Source: Acidobacteriota bacterium (GTDB lineage: Bacteria > Acidobacteriota > Holophagae > Acanthopleuribacterales > Acanthopleuribacteraceae). From it: a stretch of DNA of 54,328 nt. Shown here piece after piece: positions 16,839 through 25,273 of this stretch; position 1 is the stretch's first letter; each line of letters begins with the position of its first letter. The notes below the pieces were generated by a model that saw only the letters and a list, made by a program, of their open reading frames with translations, was not told where the DNA came from and did not search any database. The stretch covers positions 1 to 54,328 of the forward strand of contig JASJCB010000080.1 in assembly GCA_030066195.1 (NCBI GenBank), given 5' to 3'. Position numbers and translations under genes: made by a program.

Positions 16839-17120
16839 ATGAAAAAGATGATTTTTACGCTTTTGATCTCTGCCCTGGCTGTTGGTTTTTTCTCGACCGC
16901 GGGCGAATCCTGCACCGCGCAGGTTGATTGTCCTAACGGCAGCGTTTCCTGCTCCGTTGCTATCGACCCGGGCACGGTTTCCTGCACCAGCACCGCCAAC
17001 TCCGTTACCTGTAATGCCTATGCCCCCGACGGCACGCTGGTATCCAGCAGAACCAGCGAATGCGGCGCCGGCCTGGCCGGTATCTGCGAGCGCTTCCCCT
17101 TCCTGTCCATCTGCCAATAA
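16839..17120 (+). CDS. Small secreted cysteine-rich peptide (93 aa)
   Basis: The N-terminus is a clear Sec signal: MKKM followed by a hydrophobic core (IFTLLISALAVGFF) and a likely cleavage near STAGES. The mature ~70 residues contain eight cysteines, rich in Ser, Thr, Ala and Gly, consistent with four disulfides in the periplasm or outside the cell. AAGGAG lies 7 bases before the ATG. A strong hairpin terminator follows at 17141-17172. No family is recognised; candidates are a bacteriocin-like or signalling peptide, an adhesin or a structural disulfide-rich protein. It could be co-expressed with the propeller gene 72 bp on, despite the hairpin between them. Confidence 0.75.
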   Translation: MKKMIFTLLISALAVGFFSTAGESCTAQVDCPNGSVSCSVAIDPGTVSCTSTANSVTCNAYAPDGTLVSSRTSECGAGLAGICERFPFLSICQ

Positions 17121-17140
17121 CCTACGGGAATTGGAAATAA

Positions 17141-17180
17141 GCGGGGCCTTGCTGCTCGAGGTAAGGCCCCGCCTTTATAT
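17141..17180 (+). terminator. Rho-independent terminator after the cysteine-rich peptide gene
   Basis: GCGGGGCCTT (17141-17150) pairs perfectly with AAGGCCCCGC (17163-17172) around a 12-base loop, followed by CTTTATAT. It is placed 20 bp after the peptide stop codon. The 3' U-tract is short, so partial read-through into the propeller gene at 17193 is possible. Confidence 0.7.
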
Positions 17181-17192
17181 TAGGAGAACACG

Positions 17193-18209
17193 ATGAGACT
17201 TGTCGTTATGTTTCTTTGCCTGATCGGCAGCATTACTCTCCGGGGACAGGAACGTTTGCGCGTGGATATCGAGCCCTTCGACTTGAATCAGCGGGGCGAA
17301 ATTACCTTTTTCCCGAAAAGCATTGACCAGTTGGAGAGCGGCGGCGACCATATCTTTATTCGCAGCAACCAAGAATCCAACATCGTCATGGTGAACACGA
17401 CCGGCCGCATACTTACAAAGTTCGGCGGGAATAATATGCCGGATCCAAGAGGCGTCCTGGGCATGGCTTATCACGGCGGCCGCATTTGGGGTATTGACTC
17501 GGATCGCAGTAGGATCCGCGAATATTTTCCCGAAAGCTTCGGCCGCAGTTGGTGGATCAAGTCCTATCAATTGACCCCGTTTATTCCCACCAACAATTCC
17601 TTTGCTCTTTCCGAGGACGTCATGGTTGTGCCGGTCAATCCTTCCGAGGGGTATCAGGCCGCCCGCTACGGCTTGGACGGGCAGTTTCTCGGTTATGTAG
17701 GCGAGCTTATGGACTGGCCGCGTGATTTGGAGAAAGAGGTCTACGGCATTCACGACACCCTGTGGTTCCATCACGAGGACCGGTGGATTTCCGTCTTCAA
17801 GTTTTTTCCGTTGGTGACGGTCTACGACACCCGTTTCAAGGTGATTCGGCAATTCAGTGTCGAGAGCCCGGTGATTGCCGCGCAACGGCAGCTGGTGGAA
17901 GACTTCGTGGTGACCCCGGAGCGGACCCTACCCGCCCCGCTGGTGACCGATATCAAGATTCACGACAACCGCTTATACCTTATGAGCGGCGGAGCCTTGC
18001 ATCAGGTAGACCTGAAAACCGGAGCAACCCAAGCCATGGTCTTTTTCTACGGGCAGGGTGAAGCTTTTGCCCAGGTGCCGGAAGGTCGGGTCAAGTTCTA
18101 TTACTTTTGTTTCACGAACAAGGATGACTTGATCCTGGCCCATCCCGCTTTGCTGTGGGGTCAGGACCTCTGGAAATGTTCTTCTCCGTTTTCCCGGTCC
18201 CAGGGATGA
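17193..18209 (+). CDS. Secreted six-bladed propeller-like protein (338 aa)
   Basis: A signal peptide (MRLVVMFLCLIGSITLRGQ) is followed by a repeat-containing beta-strand protein: each ~45-60 residue section ends in short hydrophobic strand pairs (SNIVMVNTTGRILTKFGG, YGLDGQFLGYVGELMDW, TVYDTRFKVIRQF). This is the pattern of NHL/six-bladed propeller proteins seen again at 49150-50214. AGGAGA lies 6 bases before the ATG. No catalytic residues are visible. Function unknown; export and a ligand- or protein-binding propeller are inferred. Confidence 0.7.
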   Translation: MRLVVMFLCLIGSITLRGQERLRVDIEPFDLNQRGEITFFPKSIDQLESGGDHIFIRSNQESNIVMVNTTGRILTKFGGNNMPDPRGVLGMAYHGGRIWGIDSDRSRIREYFPESFGRSWWIKSYQLTPFIPTNNSFALSEDVMVVPVNPSEGYQAARYGLDGQFLGYVGELMDWPRDLEKEVYGIHDTLWFHHEDRWISVFKFFPLVTVYDTRFKVIRQFSVESPVIAAQRQLVEDFVVTPERTLPAPLVTDIKIHDNRLYLMSGGALHQVDLKTGATQAMVFFYGQGEAFAQVPEGRVKFYYFCFTNKDDLILAHPALLWGQDLWKCSSPFSRSQG

Positions 18210-18247
18210 GAATGTCCTGCCGTTCCATACGGATCAGGAACCGGATG

Positions 18248-18281
18248 ACATCCCCGGGGTGAGTGGTTCCCCCCGGGATGT
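18248..18281 (+). terminator. Probable hairpin terminator after the propeller gene
   Basis: ACATCC-CCGGGG (18248-18259, one bulged base) pairs with CCCCGGGATGT (18271-18281) around a short loop. The run after it is only weakly T-rich (TCCGATTTGTAA), so termination efficiency is uncertain. Confidence 0.4.
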
Positions 18282-18487
18282 TCCGATTTGTAATACCCCT
18301 CACTATTATGCAGGAGCACCTGGATAAAAAATAATGTTATACTGGGCACGTAAACCTGTAACCTTTCATTCTGCTCCCTAACAAAAATACCTTTTAACAA
18401 AGCCTCTTTCACATCTTTCCATGTAGACCCGTTACATCGATCAATTGAAGCTATGGTTGGTCTTAGTGAAGTACATGGAGGAAAACC

Positions 18488-21400
18488 TTGTGCGGAGAAA
18501 GCAAAAGAGCCCTGGGTTTTACCGGCGGGGACATACGGAACAAACCGGTAGAACAGAATCCGCTTCTCACCCCTGATGTGGACGGATGGAACATCCCGGG
18601 TCGGGATGCGGCCCGAGGCCTTTATCCCGGAATGGTCCTGGGCGCCTACGTTATCGAAAAGTTTCTTGCCGAAGGCGGCATGAGCAAGGTATTCCTGGCC
18701 CGCCGAAAAGATCATCCCGAGTGGAAGGTCGCCATCAAACGGTTGAAATCTAACGAGCCGGAGATTGTGGCCCGCTTTCAAAAGGAATGCAAGATCCTGG
18801 CGGGTTTCAATCACAACAACATCGCCAAGGTGATGGACGTGGGCATCACGGAGAGCGGCTTCCCGTGGCTGGCGATGGAATACGTCGACGGCCTGAACCT
18901 GATCGACTGGTGCGAGGAACACAAGCTGACGGTGAGGGAACGGATCGTCCTGCTGATTCGCGTTTGCGACGCCCTTTCCTACGCTCACCGCAACCTGGTT
19001 ATTCACCGCGACCTCAAACCGGGCAACATCCTGGTGGACCGTCATGGCGAACCCAAGCTGATCGACTTCGGAATAGCCTCGATCATTGACGCCCGGACCG
19101 GTGAGCAGCATACCAACACGCTTTTTTGCGGGGCCATGACGCCCCGATATGCCTCACCGGAACAAATACGCGGCGAATCCCTGGGTACGACCACGGACGT
19201 TTACTCGCTGGGTGTCATCCTTTTCGAACTCCTCTGCGGTTCATCTCCCTATCCCGTGAACCCCAAAAACCTGGTCCAGGTAGGAGACGCCATCCTCAAC
19301 CGGGATGTCAGACCCATGTCCAGTGTCGTCGGTAAACACCTCAGCGGCGAGCCGGAAACAGGCGAATCCCCACAACTGTTCTGGCAGCGCATGAGCCGGT
19401 CTCGCGGCCTGAGTCCAGCCATGCTGCGCAAGAGACTCAGCGGTGATTTGGACAATATCGCCAATAAAGCTTTGGCCCGGCACATCACCGATCGTTACGC
19501 CAGTGTGGAATCGTTGCGTTACGACCTCACCCGTTATTTATCGGGCAAACCGGTTCTGGCTCGGCAGGCTTCCCGCGCCTACCGAATGAGAAAATTCGTG
19601 ACCCGCAATCGCAAATGGGTGACCGCGGCGGCCGTCTCTTTGTGTGTCCTGGTCGGGTTTACCGCGGCCTTGTTCCAGCAGGTGAAGGCCACCGCCAAGG
19701 AACGCGACCGTGCGCTCCAGGAACACGCCATGGCCGAACAGGTGGTCTCTTTCCTGGAGGATATGTTCCGCACGGCCATCCCCGGGGCAAACGGCAGCGT
19801 GGAAAGTTTTCTCCTGGAAGGAAAGCATAAGCTGACCAGCAACCTGAACAAGCAACCGGCACGACGTTCCCGGCTTTTGTTGACACTGAGTCATGTGTAC
19901 CAAAACCGCGCCGATTTCGAGGAGGCGGAAAAACTCCTTGTCGAGGCGGAAAACCTGGCTCGCGACGAGGGGAACGATCGAGAACTCCTGGCGCGCATTC
20001 TCCTGGCCAGGGCCTCTCTGTTTCAGGAGTTGGGTGAATTAAAACGGGTAGACCCTCTCTTAAAGGAAATCAAGTACATCGCTATGAGCAGTGAGAGCCC
20101 CCATCTCACGGCCGAAAGCATGGTGTTGGAAGCCGGTCAACTTCGATTAAGCGGGCATTATCAGCGCGGCCTCGAGGTTTTGGAAGAAGCCTTGAGCATG
20201 CCCGTGGTAACCCGGCCCGGTGACGGTGAACTGCTGATAGATGCTTATGATAAGAAAGCCGATCTTCTTTTTAACCTTGGAAGATACCGGGAAGCGGAAA
20301 CAACCTACCGGTATACCCTGGCGCGGATCGAGGAATTCCAGGGGCCCACCCATGTGGATACGGCCCATGTCACCGTAAAACTGGCGGAAGCCCTGGTCTT
20401 TCAGGGCAGAGGTCTGGAAGCATTGGCCTTGGGACGGGAAAGCCTGGAGACCCAAAAAAGCGTTTACGGTGAGAAACATCCAAGAATTGGCGCGGCCTAC
20501 GACGGATTGGGTCGTATCCATCTGAAAATGAAGCAGTATGAGGAGTCCAGAGATTCCTTCCAAAAAGCGCTGGATCTGTTTACCGATACCTTGCCGGCAG
20601 ACAGTATGCCCGTGGGCAGAGTGACGCATAACCTGGGATTGGCCCTGGTTAAACTCAATCGTCTCGACCAGGCCGAATCCCTTTTGCGTCGATCCCTGGC
20701 GATGTTCCGAAACCACCGGGGAATGAGGCATCCCAATCACACCGAAATTTTGGCGAGTCTGGCCCTATGTCTCCAGGAAAAAGGGGACAGCGAGGTGGCC
20801 GCCGACCTTTTGAAAGAAGCCCTGTCCTTTCGAAAAGAGACCTCTCCCGGTCATCCCCGCCTGGCGGGGTTGATGAACAATCTCAGCTATGTTTATTGTT
20901 ATTCCGGCGATTTAGAATCAGCCAAAGCATGGGTCAAACAGGCCATTGAACACCAACTGGCCCATGGTCGGGAACAAACGCCGGCCACAGCCCTGTTTTA
21001 CCGCAATCTGGGTGCTTACGAATTTCGCTCCGACAATTTCGATGCGGCCGTCACCAGTGACGAAAAAGGCCTTAGGCTCCTGGAAGACTTGGAAATGCAC
21101 ACTTCCGTTCAATACCCTTCCCTGATGGTGGAGTTAGCTCACGCCCGCTGGAGGAAAGGACATGAAAAACAAGCGGAAAAGCTCGCGGTTAAGGCCATGA
21201 ACCTATTCAGTGAAAACTTTGGGGAGGACCATCTCCAATATGGGGTGCATGGAAAGCAAATCGGGGAATTCTATTCACGTGCAGGCGAACCCGAAAAAGG
21301 GCTGGCCCTGCTGAAGAAGGTACTTCCTATTCTTGAACGGGTACATGGCCACGATAGTCAAATGGTCTTGCACACCCGTTATTGGATGGCCAAATGCGTC

Positions 21401-21595
21401 CAGGAAATGGAGGATTACCCGCGAGCCCTCTCCCTCTTCACTTCGCTCTACCCCCGGCTGACAGAGGTATACGGTGTCGAACATGTGGTCACCCAAGCTA
21501 CGATCCAGAGAATCATCGATATACTGGATAAACAGGGAAGCCACTGTGAAGCGGACAACTTCCGCAAGCAACTCCTTCCTGAGCAGGACGGTTGA
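18488..21595 (+). CDS. Ser/Thr protein kinase with transmembrane helix and TPR repeats
   Basis: 1035 aa. Kinase domain at about residues 50-345 with the glycine-rich loop AEGGMSKV, Lys84 (VAIK), catalytic HRDLKPGN (Asp175) and metal-binding DFG (Asp193): a complete, active-looking PknB-type (Hanks) kinase. A single transmembrane helix follows at ~377-397. Tetratricopeptide repeats then fill the region ~430-1020. Kinase-TM-TPR proteins are common in Acidobacteria and myxobacteria; the TPR part is expected to bind a partner across the membrane. The start is TTG 18488 because GGAGGA sits 5 bases before it; ATG alternatives downstream have no site. It precedes three two-component genes on the same strand, ~40 bp apart or less. 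Confidence 0.9.
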   Translation: MCGESKRALGFTGGDIRNKPVEQNPLLTPDVDGWNIPGRDAARGLYPGMVLGAYVIEKFLAEGGMSKVFLARRKDHPEWKVAIKRLKSNEPEIVARFQKECKILAGFNHNNIAKVMDVGITESGFPWLAMEYVDGLNLIDWCEEHKLTVRERIVLLIRVCDALSYAHRNLVIHRDLKPGNILVDRHGEPKLIDFGIASIIDARTGEQHTNTLFCGAMTPRYASPEQIRGESLGTTTDVYSLGVILFELLCGSSPYPVNPKNLVQVGDAILNRDVRPMSSVVGKHLSGEPETGESPQLFWQRMSRSRGLSPAMLRKRLSGDLDNIANKALARHITDRYASVESLRYDLTRYLSGKPVLARQASRAYRMRKFVTRNRKWVTAAAVSLCVLVGFTAALFQQVKATAKERDRALQEHAMAEQVVSFLEDMFRTAIPGANGSVESFLLEGKHKLTSNLNKQPARRSRLLLTLSHVYQNRADFEEAEKLLVEAENLARDEGNDRELLARILLARASLFQELGELKRVDPLLKEIKYIAMSSESPHLTAESMVLEAGQLRLSGHYQRGLEVLEEALSMPVVTRPGDGELLIDAYDKKADLLFNLGRYREAETTYRYTLARIEEFQGPTHVDTAHVTVKLAEALVFQGRGLEALALGRESLETQKSVYGEKHPRIGAAYDGLGRIHLKMKQYEESRDSFQKALDLFTDTLPADSMPVGRVTHNLGLALVKLNRLDQAESLLRRSLAMFRNHRGMRHPNHTEILASLALCLQEKGDSEVAADLLKEALSFRKETSPGHPRLAGLMNNLSYVYCYSGDLESAKAWVKQAIEHQLAHGREQTPATALFYRNLGAYEFRSDNFDAAVTSDEKGLRLLEDLEMHTSVQYPSLMVELAHARWRKGHEKQAEKLAVKAMNLFSENFGEDHLQYGVHGKQIGEFYSRAGEPEKGLALLKKVLPILERVHGHDSQMVLHTRYWMAKCVQEMEDYPRALSLFTSLYPRLTEVYGVEHVVTQATIQRIIDILDKQGSHCEADNFRKQLLPEQDG

Positions 21596-21634
21596 CAGAC
21601 CGATGACGCGAAGGGCCGGGTAAGGAGCGGCGTC

Positions 21635-24511
21635 TTGTTGATTGTTTGTTCATTGATTCTTTTCCAAAACCCACGACTCACCCTGGATCTTCCCATTAAA
21701 GATATGGTCCGCGGCCCCAACGGCTTGTTATGGCCGGCTACTCATGACGGTTTGAGAATATGGGACGGTCATCGCCTGAGCGCCCCTAACATTGCAGGGG
21801 AAAGCGCCGGGTTCGCCCTCAACCAATCTCTGACCAATCTCTGTTTTGCCGGGGATTTTCTTTGGATTGCCTCCGATGAGGGTCTGGTTCGCCTCGATCC
21901 GGTTGCGCAAAACGCCCGGGTGGTTCCCCAAACACAAGCCTTGCGCATCACGGCGCTGTGTCCTGCCGGTGAAAGGCTTCTGTTTGCGACCGCCGGCAAG
22001 CTCTATTCACTATCCATGGACACGCTTGAAATCGAGGCGATGAATGGTTTCAACGGGACCGTTTCCGGCTTATATTTCGATCGAGACCAGGTCATCTGGG
22101 CGGCCACTGGGAAAGGCTTGTACACCAAACCGTTGAGAGGGGAATCAAGCCCGCACCCCGGCCTGGAAGACCAGGCTGTCCATGATCTGCTGAAAGACAG
22201 CTCCGGCCTTCTCTGGGCGGCTGCCGAGAAGGGACTGGTTTTAATCGAACGGTCCGGCGATCCCCCTCTCGGCATCCTGGTAAAAGAAGCCCTTGCCGAG
22301 CTTCCGCAACAACCGCTGTACGCGATTGCCGAGGACGATCACGGCCGCATCTGGGTTGCCGGCGAGCAGGGTTTTTATTTGATGGATTTCCGCCTGGGCC
22401 GTACCAAAAAATTGCAGAGCCGGCTCGATTCATCCACCAAAGGCATGACCCCTGACGGCGCCGGCGGCATGTGGGTCTTCGGCAGCAAAGGCTTGTTCCA
22501 TATACATCCGCTTGAGAGTCATTTCCTTTCTTTGGGTGACGACAGCTTATCGCCCGCCCCGCAACGATTGGCGGCAGGTGTTGACCACACGATTTGGGCC
22601 CTAAGCGAACGTGGCCTGTATTACTTCGATGAGGTCACCGGTACAAGGCGGGGACCTTACGAGAGGCCGCCCTATGAGATCCATGACATGCTGCCCGGCA
22701 AAGAAGAAAACTTATGGCTGGCAACCGATAACGGTCTTTGGAAGTGGGACTCCAAGAACGAGACGGGACGACAGGTAGGCCTTACCGGGTCTCGTTTGAC
22801 TCGAATCTGTAGGGGTGAAGGGCAAACCCTCTGGGCAGCAGGACCGTCCGGCGTTGTATCGGTGAATGAGGAAACGCCGGATTCAACACCGCGGGTATTG
22901 GAATGGCCGTACTCAAGAGTTCGCGATATGGTGTGGAACGGTGGACTTTGGTTGGCTTGCAGCCTGGGCCTGTTTCGGAGCGGTGTCGACCCTCCCTACC
23001 AACTCACCCGCATTTCAAGCGAACCCGCAAGGACACTTCATCTGGATGATGAAGGTATTCTATGGGCGGGGACGGCCTCCGGTCTGCTTGGTTTCAGGCG
23101 GGGGTCTTCCGACCCCGATTACACGATCGGCCTCCGCCGGGGACTGCCCCCGGGTCAGGTCCGAGCTGTTCAGCGAAGTCAGGAGGGTTCTCTATGGCTG
23201 CTGATCAACAGGCAAATCGTTCGCTATCATCCTGAAAGCGGCCGTATATCGGCTCGTTCCTTTCCAGCGGGGGCGCAACCGGCGCCGGGAGCCTTTCTAA
23301 TGACTGCCGGGGACAAACTGGTCTTGGGAGCGCCGGGAGGGTTCTATCGAAGTGAAGCCGAGGAACTGCTTCCTTTTGTGGAGATCACGCCGTTGCTTAC
23401 AGCCTTCTCCCTGAATGATGAACCCGGTTTCTTCATTCCCAACGGCAAAGCTGTTCAACTGGAAACCGATTACGATCCTCGCCGCCGAATACAGCTTCAA
23501 CTGGCAGCGCCGCAAGGGCCGCCCGGCTTTGCCATGCGTTATCTTTATAAAGTGGGTCCGGGAGCCTGGCAGCCGGCTCATGCCGCGTCTATTTCGCTTG
23601 CAGGGCTGTCGCCCGGCAGGCATTCCATCCAAGCCAGGGTAGTGGGAAACAGCGGTGAGCCCGCAACTTTAATGACTCTACGCGTCAAGCCCGCCTTGTG
23701 GAGGACGCCATGGGTCGTGGGTCTATCGGTATTGGTGGCAGCGGGTATTTTTTGGCGGCTGGTATACAGCCGTCAAAAGAAGCACAAGCTCGCGGTATTC
23801 GGGAATCTGGTGCGAAGCGAACCTCTGGTCTTGATTTCACACGAGTTGCGTACCCCGCTCAATGGGATTATCGGTATGGCCGAAGCCATGCTGGCAGCCA
23901 ATCATACTCACAATGAACATCATGATTATCCGCGCTTGATTCTGCAATGGGCCAAGAGCCTGGAAGCCCTGGTAGATGATTTGGTGGATTATGCGCGCTT
24001 GCGCACGGTGGACCAACCACTGACCCTCCAGACATGGCGCATTACCCTTCACGCCTTGGTGGCGGATTTGATTCAGGGTTATCCGAAATCATCGGACGAT
24101 CGATCCCCGAAAGACAGGATCGTCAACGAGGTTCCCGTTGAATTGGATGTCCTCGCCGATGAGCGACGCCTGCGCCAGGTGCTGCTCAACCTGATTGAAA
24201 ATGCTAATCGTTTTGCGCCGGAGGGCCCCATTCATATCTCGGCTTCCGAATCGAACCATATGGTTCGCGTAGCGGTTCGTGATCAAGGCGACGGTATTCC
24301 CCGGGCACAGAGAGAGCTGGTCTTCGAGGCCTTTCACCAGGAAGACGCGGGTACTGCTAGGTCTTTCGAAGGTCTGGGTTTGGGCCTTTACATCTGTCGG
24401 GAACTGGTGCGTCATATGGGTGGCGAGATCTGGATCGAGGACTCGGAAACCAAAGGTTGCCAGGTTGTTTTCCAACTTCCGGCGGCCCATCCCACGAAAA
24501 CCGGTTTGTGA
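21635..24511 (+). CDS. Propeller-sensor histidine kinase (two-component)
   Basis: 958 aa. Residues ~15-580 are a two-component-regulator (Reg_prop) seven-bladed propeller with recurring 'GxLWxxTxxGL' blade ends, for example GLLWAAAEKGLV and NLWLATDNGLWKWD. A Y_Y_Y-type Ig module (~600-680) and one transmembrane helix (~692-710) follow. HisKA has the phosphoacceptor His736 in LISHELRTPLNG, and the ATPase has N (LLNLIENANRF), G1 (VRDQGDGIP) and G2 (GLGLGLYICREL) boxes. It should sense an extracytoplasmic ligand and phosphorylate a regulator. The start is TTG 21635 or 21638 with AAGGAG 7 bases upstream; no ATG fits. LytTR regulator gene follows 21 bp on. Confidence 0.9.
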   Translation: MLIVCSLILFQNPRLTLDLPIKDMVRGPNGLLWPATHDGLRIWDGHRLSAPNIAGESAGFALNQSLTNLCFAGDFLWIASDEGLVRLDPVAQNARVVPQTQALRITALCPAGERLLFATAGKLYSLSMDTLEIEAMNGFNGTVSGLYFDRDQVIWAATGKGLYTKPLRGESSPHPGLEDQAVHDLLKDSSGLLWAAAEKGLVLIERSGDPPLGILVKEALAELPQQPLYAIAEDDHGRIWVAGEQGFYLMDFRLGRTKKLQSRLDSSTKGMTPDGAGGMWVFGSKGLFHIHPLESHFLSLGDDSLSPAPQRLAAGVDHTIWALSERGLYYFDEVTGTRRGPYERPPYEIHDMLPGKEENLWLATDNGLWKWDSKNETGRQVGLTGSRLTRICRGEGQTLWAAGPSGVVSVNEETPDSTPRVLEWPYSRVRDMVWNGGLWLACSLGLFRSGVDPPYQLTRISSEPARTLHLDDEGILWAGTASGLLGFRRGSSDPDYTIGLRRGLPPGQVRAVQRSQEGSLWLLINRQIVRYHPESGRISARSFPAGAQPAPGAFLMTAGDKLVLGAPGGFYRSEAEELLPFVEITPLLTAFSLNDEPGFFIPNGKAVQLETDYDPRRRIQLQLAAPQGPPGFAMRYLYKVGPGAWQPAHAASISLAGLSPGRHSIQARVVGNSGEPATLMTLRVKPALWRTPWVVGLSVLVAAGIFWRLVYSRQKKHKLAVFGNLVRSEPLVLISHELRTPLNGIIGMAEAMLAANHTHNEHHDYPRLILQWAKSLEALVDDLVDYARLRTVDQPLTLQTWRITLHALVADLIQGYPKSSDDRSPKDRIVNEVPVELDVLADERRLRQVLLNLIENANRFAPEGPIHISASESNHMVRVAVRDQGDGIPRAQRELVFEAFHQEDAGTARSFEGLGLGLYICRELVRHMGGEIWIEDSETKGCQVVFQLPAAHPTKTGL

Positions 24512-24532
24512 GAAACATATTCGGAGCCTTAT

Positions 24533-25273
24533 ATGCGTGTTTACATACTGGACGATGAACCCGGCGCCCGAGGACTTGTGCGCCACTTTATCCAAGCGAT
24601 GGACAATATAGACATCGTGGGGGAAAACGGTTCCCCCTTAAAAGCTATTGCGGAGATCAACGAACTGAAACCCGACTTGCTTTTCTTGGATATCGATATG
24701 CCCAAGCTTACCGGTTTTCAGGTTTTGCCTTATCTAACTCACAGGCCCCTGGTGGTCTTTCTTACGGCCTATGATCAGTATGCTATTGAAGCGTTTGAAA
24801 TCAACGCGCTGGACTATGTACTGAAGCCGCCCTCCCTGGAGCGCTTGACCCGCAGCCTGCAGCGGGCCGGAGATCAATGGGATCGGCTTGAGAAAATCGA
24901 ATTTCCCGAGGGGAAACCCCAAAAGCTGACCAATGTGGTCTGTGAACTGGGTGACCGCAGTGTAGTGGTTTGGCTCAAGGATATTGCCCTGTTTACAAAA
25001 TACGGGCGTTACACCGCCCTATTTACTTGGGAGGGTCGGGAACTGATTACCCCTCTGACGACGGACTATTTGGAGGAGTACCTGCCTGAGTCCTTTTTCT
25101 TTCGCATCAACCGGGCCGAGATTATCCACAAGTCAAGCGTGATCTCATTCAAGAGCCTGCCTAACGGGCAGCTTACGCTCGACTTGAAACAGGGCACACC
25201 GGTTACCGTGAGTCGCCGACGCGTAAAGCTGTTCAAACAATGGCTGGCGGGTGAGGAGTCTTCTGCCTCATGA
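24533..25273 (+). CDS. LytTR-family response regulator
   Basis: 246 aa. Receiver domain with Asp53 (LFLDIDMPKLTG) as phosphoacceptor, preceded by DDEP acid cluster, and Lys102-region KPP. The C-terminal ~100 residues (from QKLTNVVCELGDRSVV) match the LytTR DNA-binding domain, which binds direct repeats upstream of target promoters. Located between two propeller histidine kinases; its stop overlaps the next start (ATGA at 25270-25273). It is the likely output of both kinases, with LytS-type kinases usually paired to LytTR regulators. GGAG is 7 bases before the ATG. Confident on family; the partner assignment is inference. Confidence 0.9.
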   Translation: MRVYILDDEPGARGLVRHFIQAMDNIDIVGENGSPLKAIAEINELKPDLLFLDIDMPKLTGFQVLPYLTHRPLVVFLTAYDQYAIEAFEINALDYVLKPPSLERLTRSLQRAGDQWDRLEKIEFPEGKPQKLTNVVCELGDRSVVVWLKDIALFTKYGRYTALFTWEGRELITPLTTDYLEEYLPESFFFRINRAEIIHKSSVISFKSLPNGQLTLDLKQGTPVTVSRRRVKLFKQWLAGEESSAS

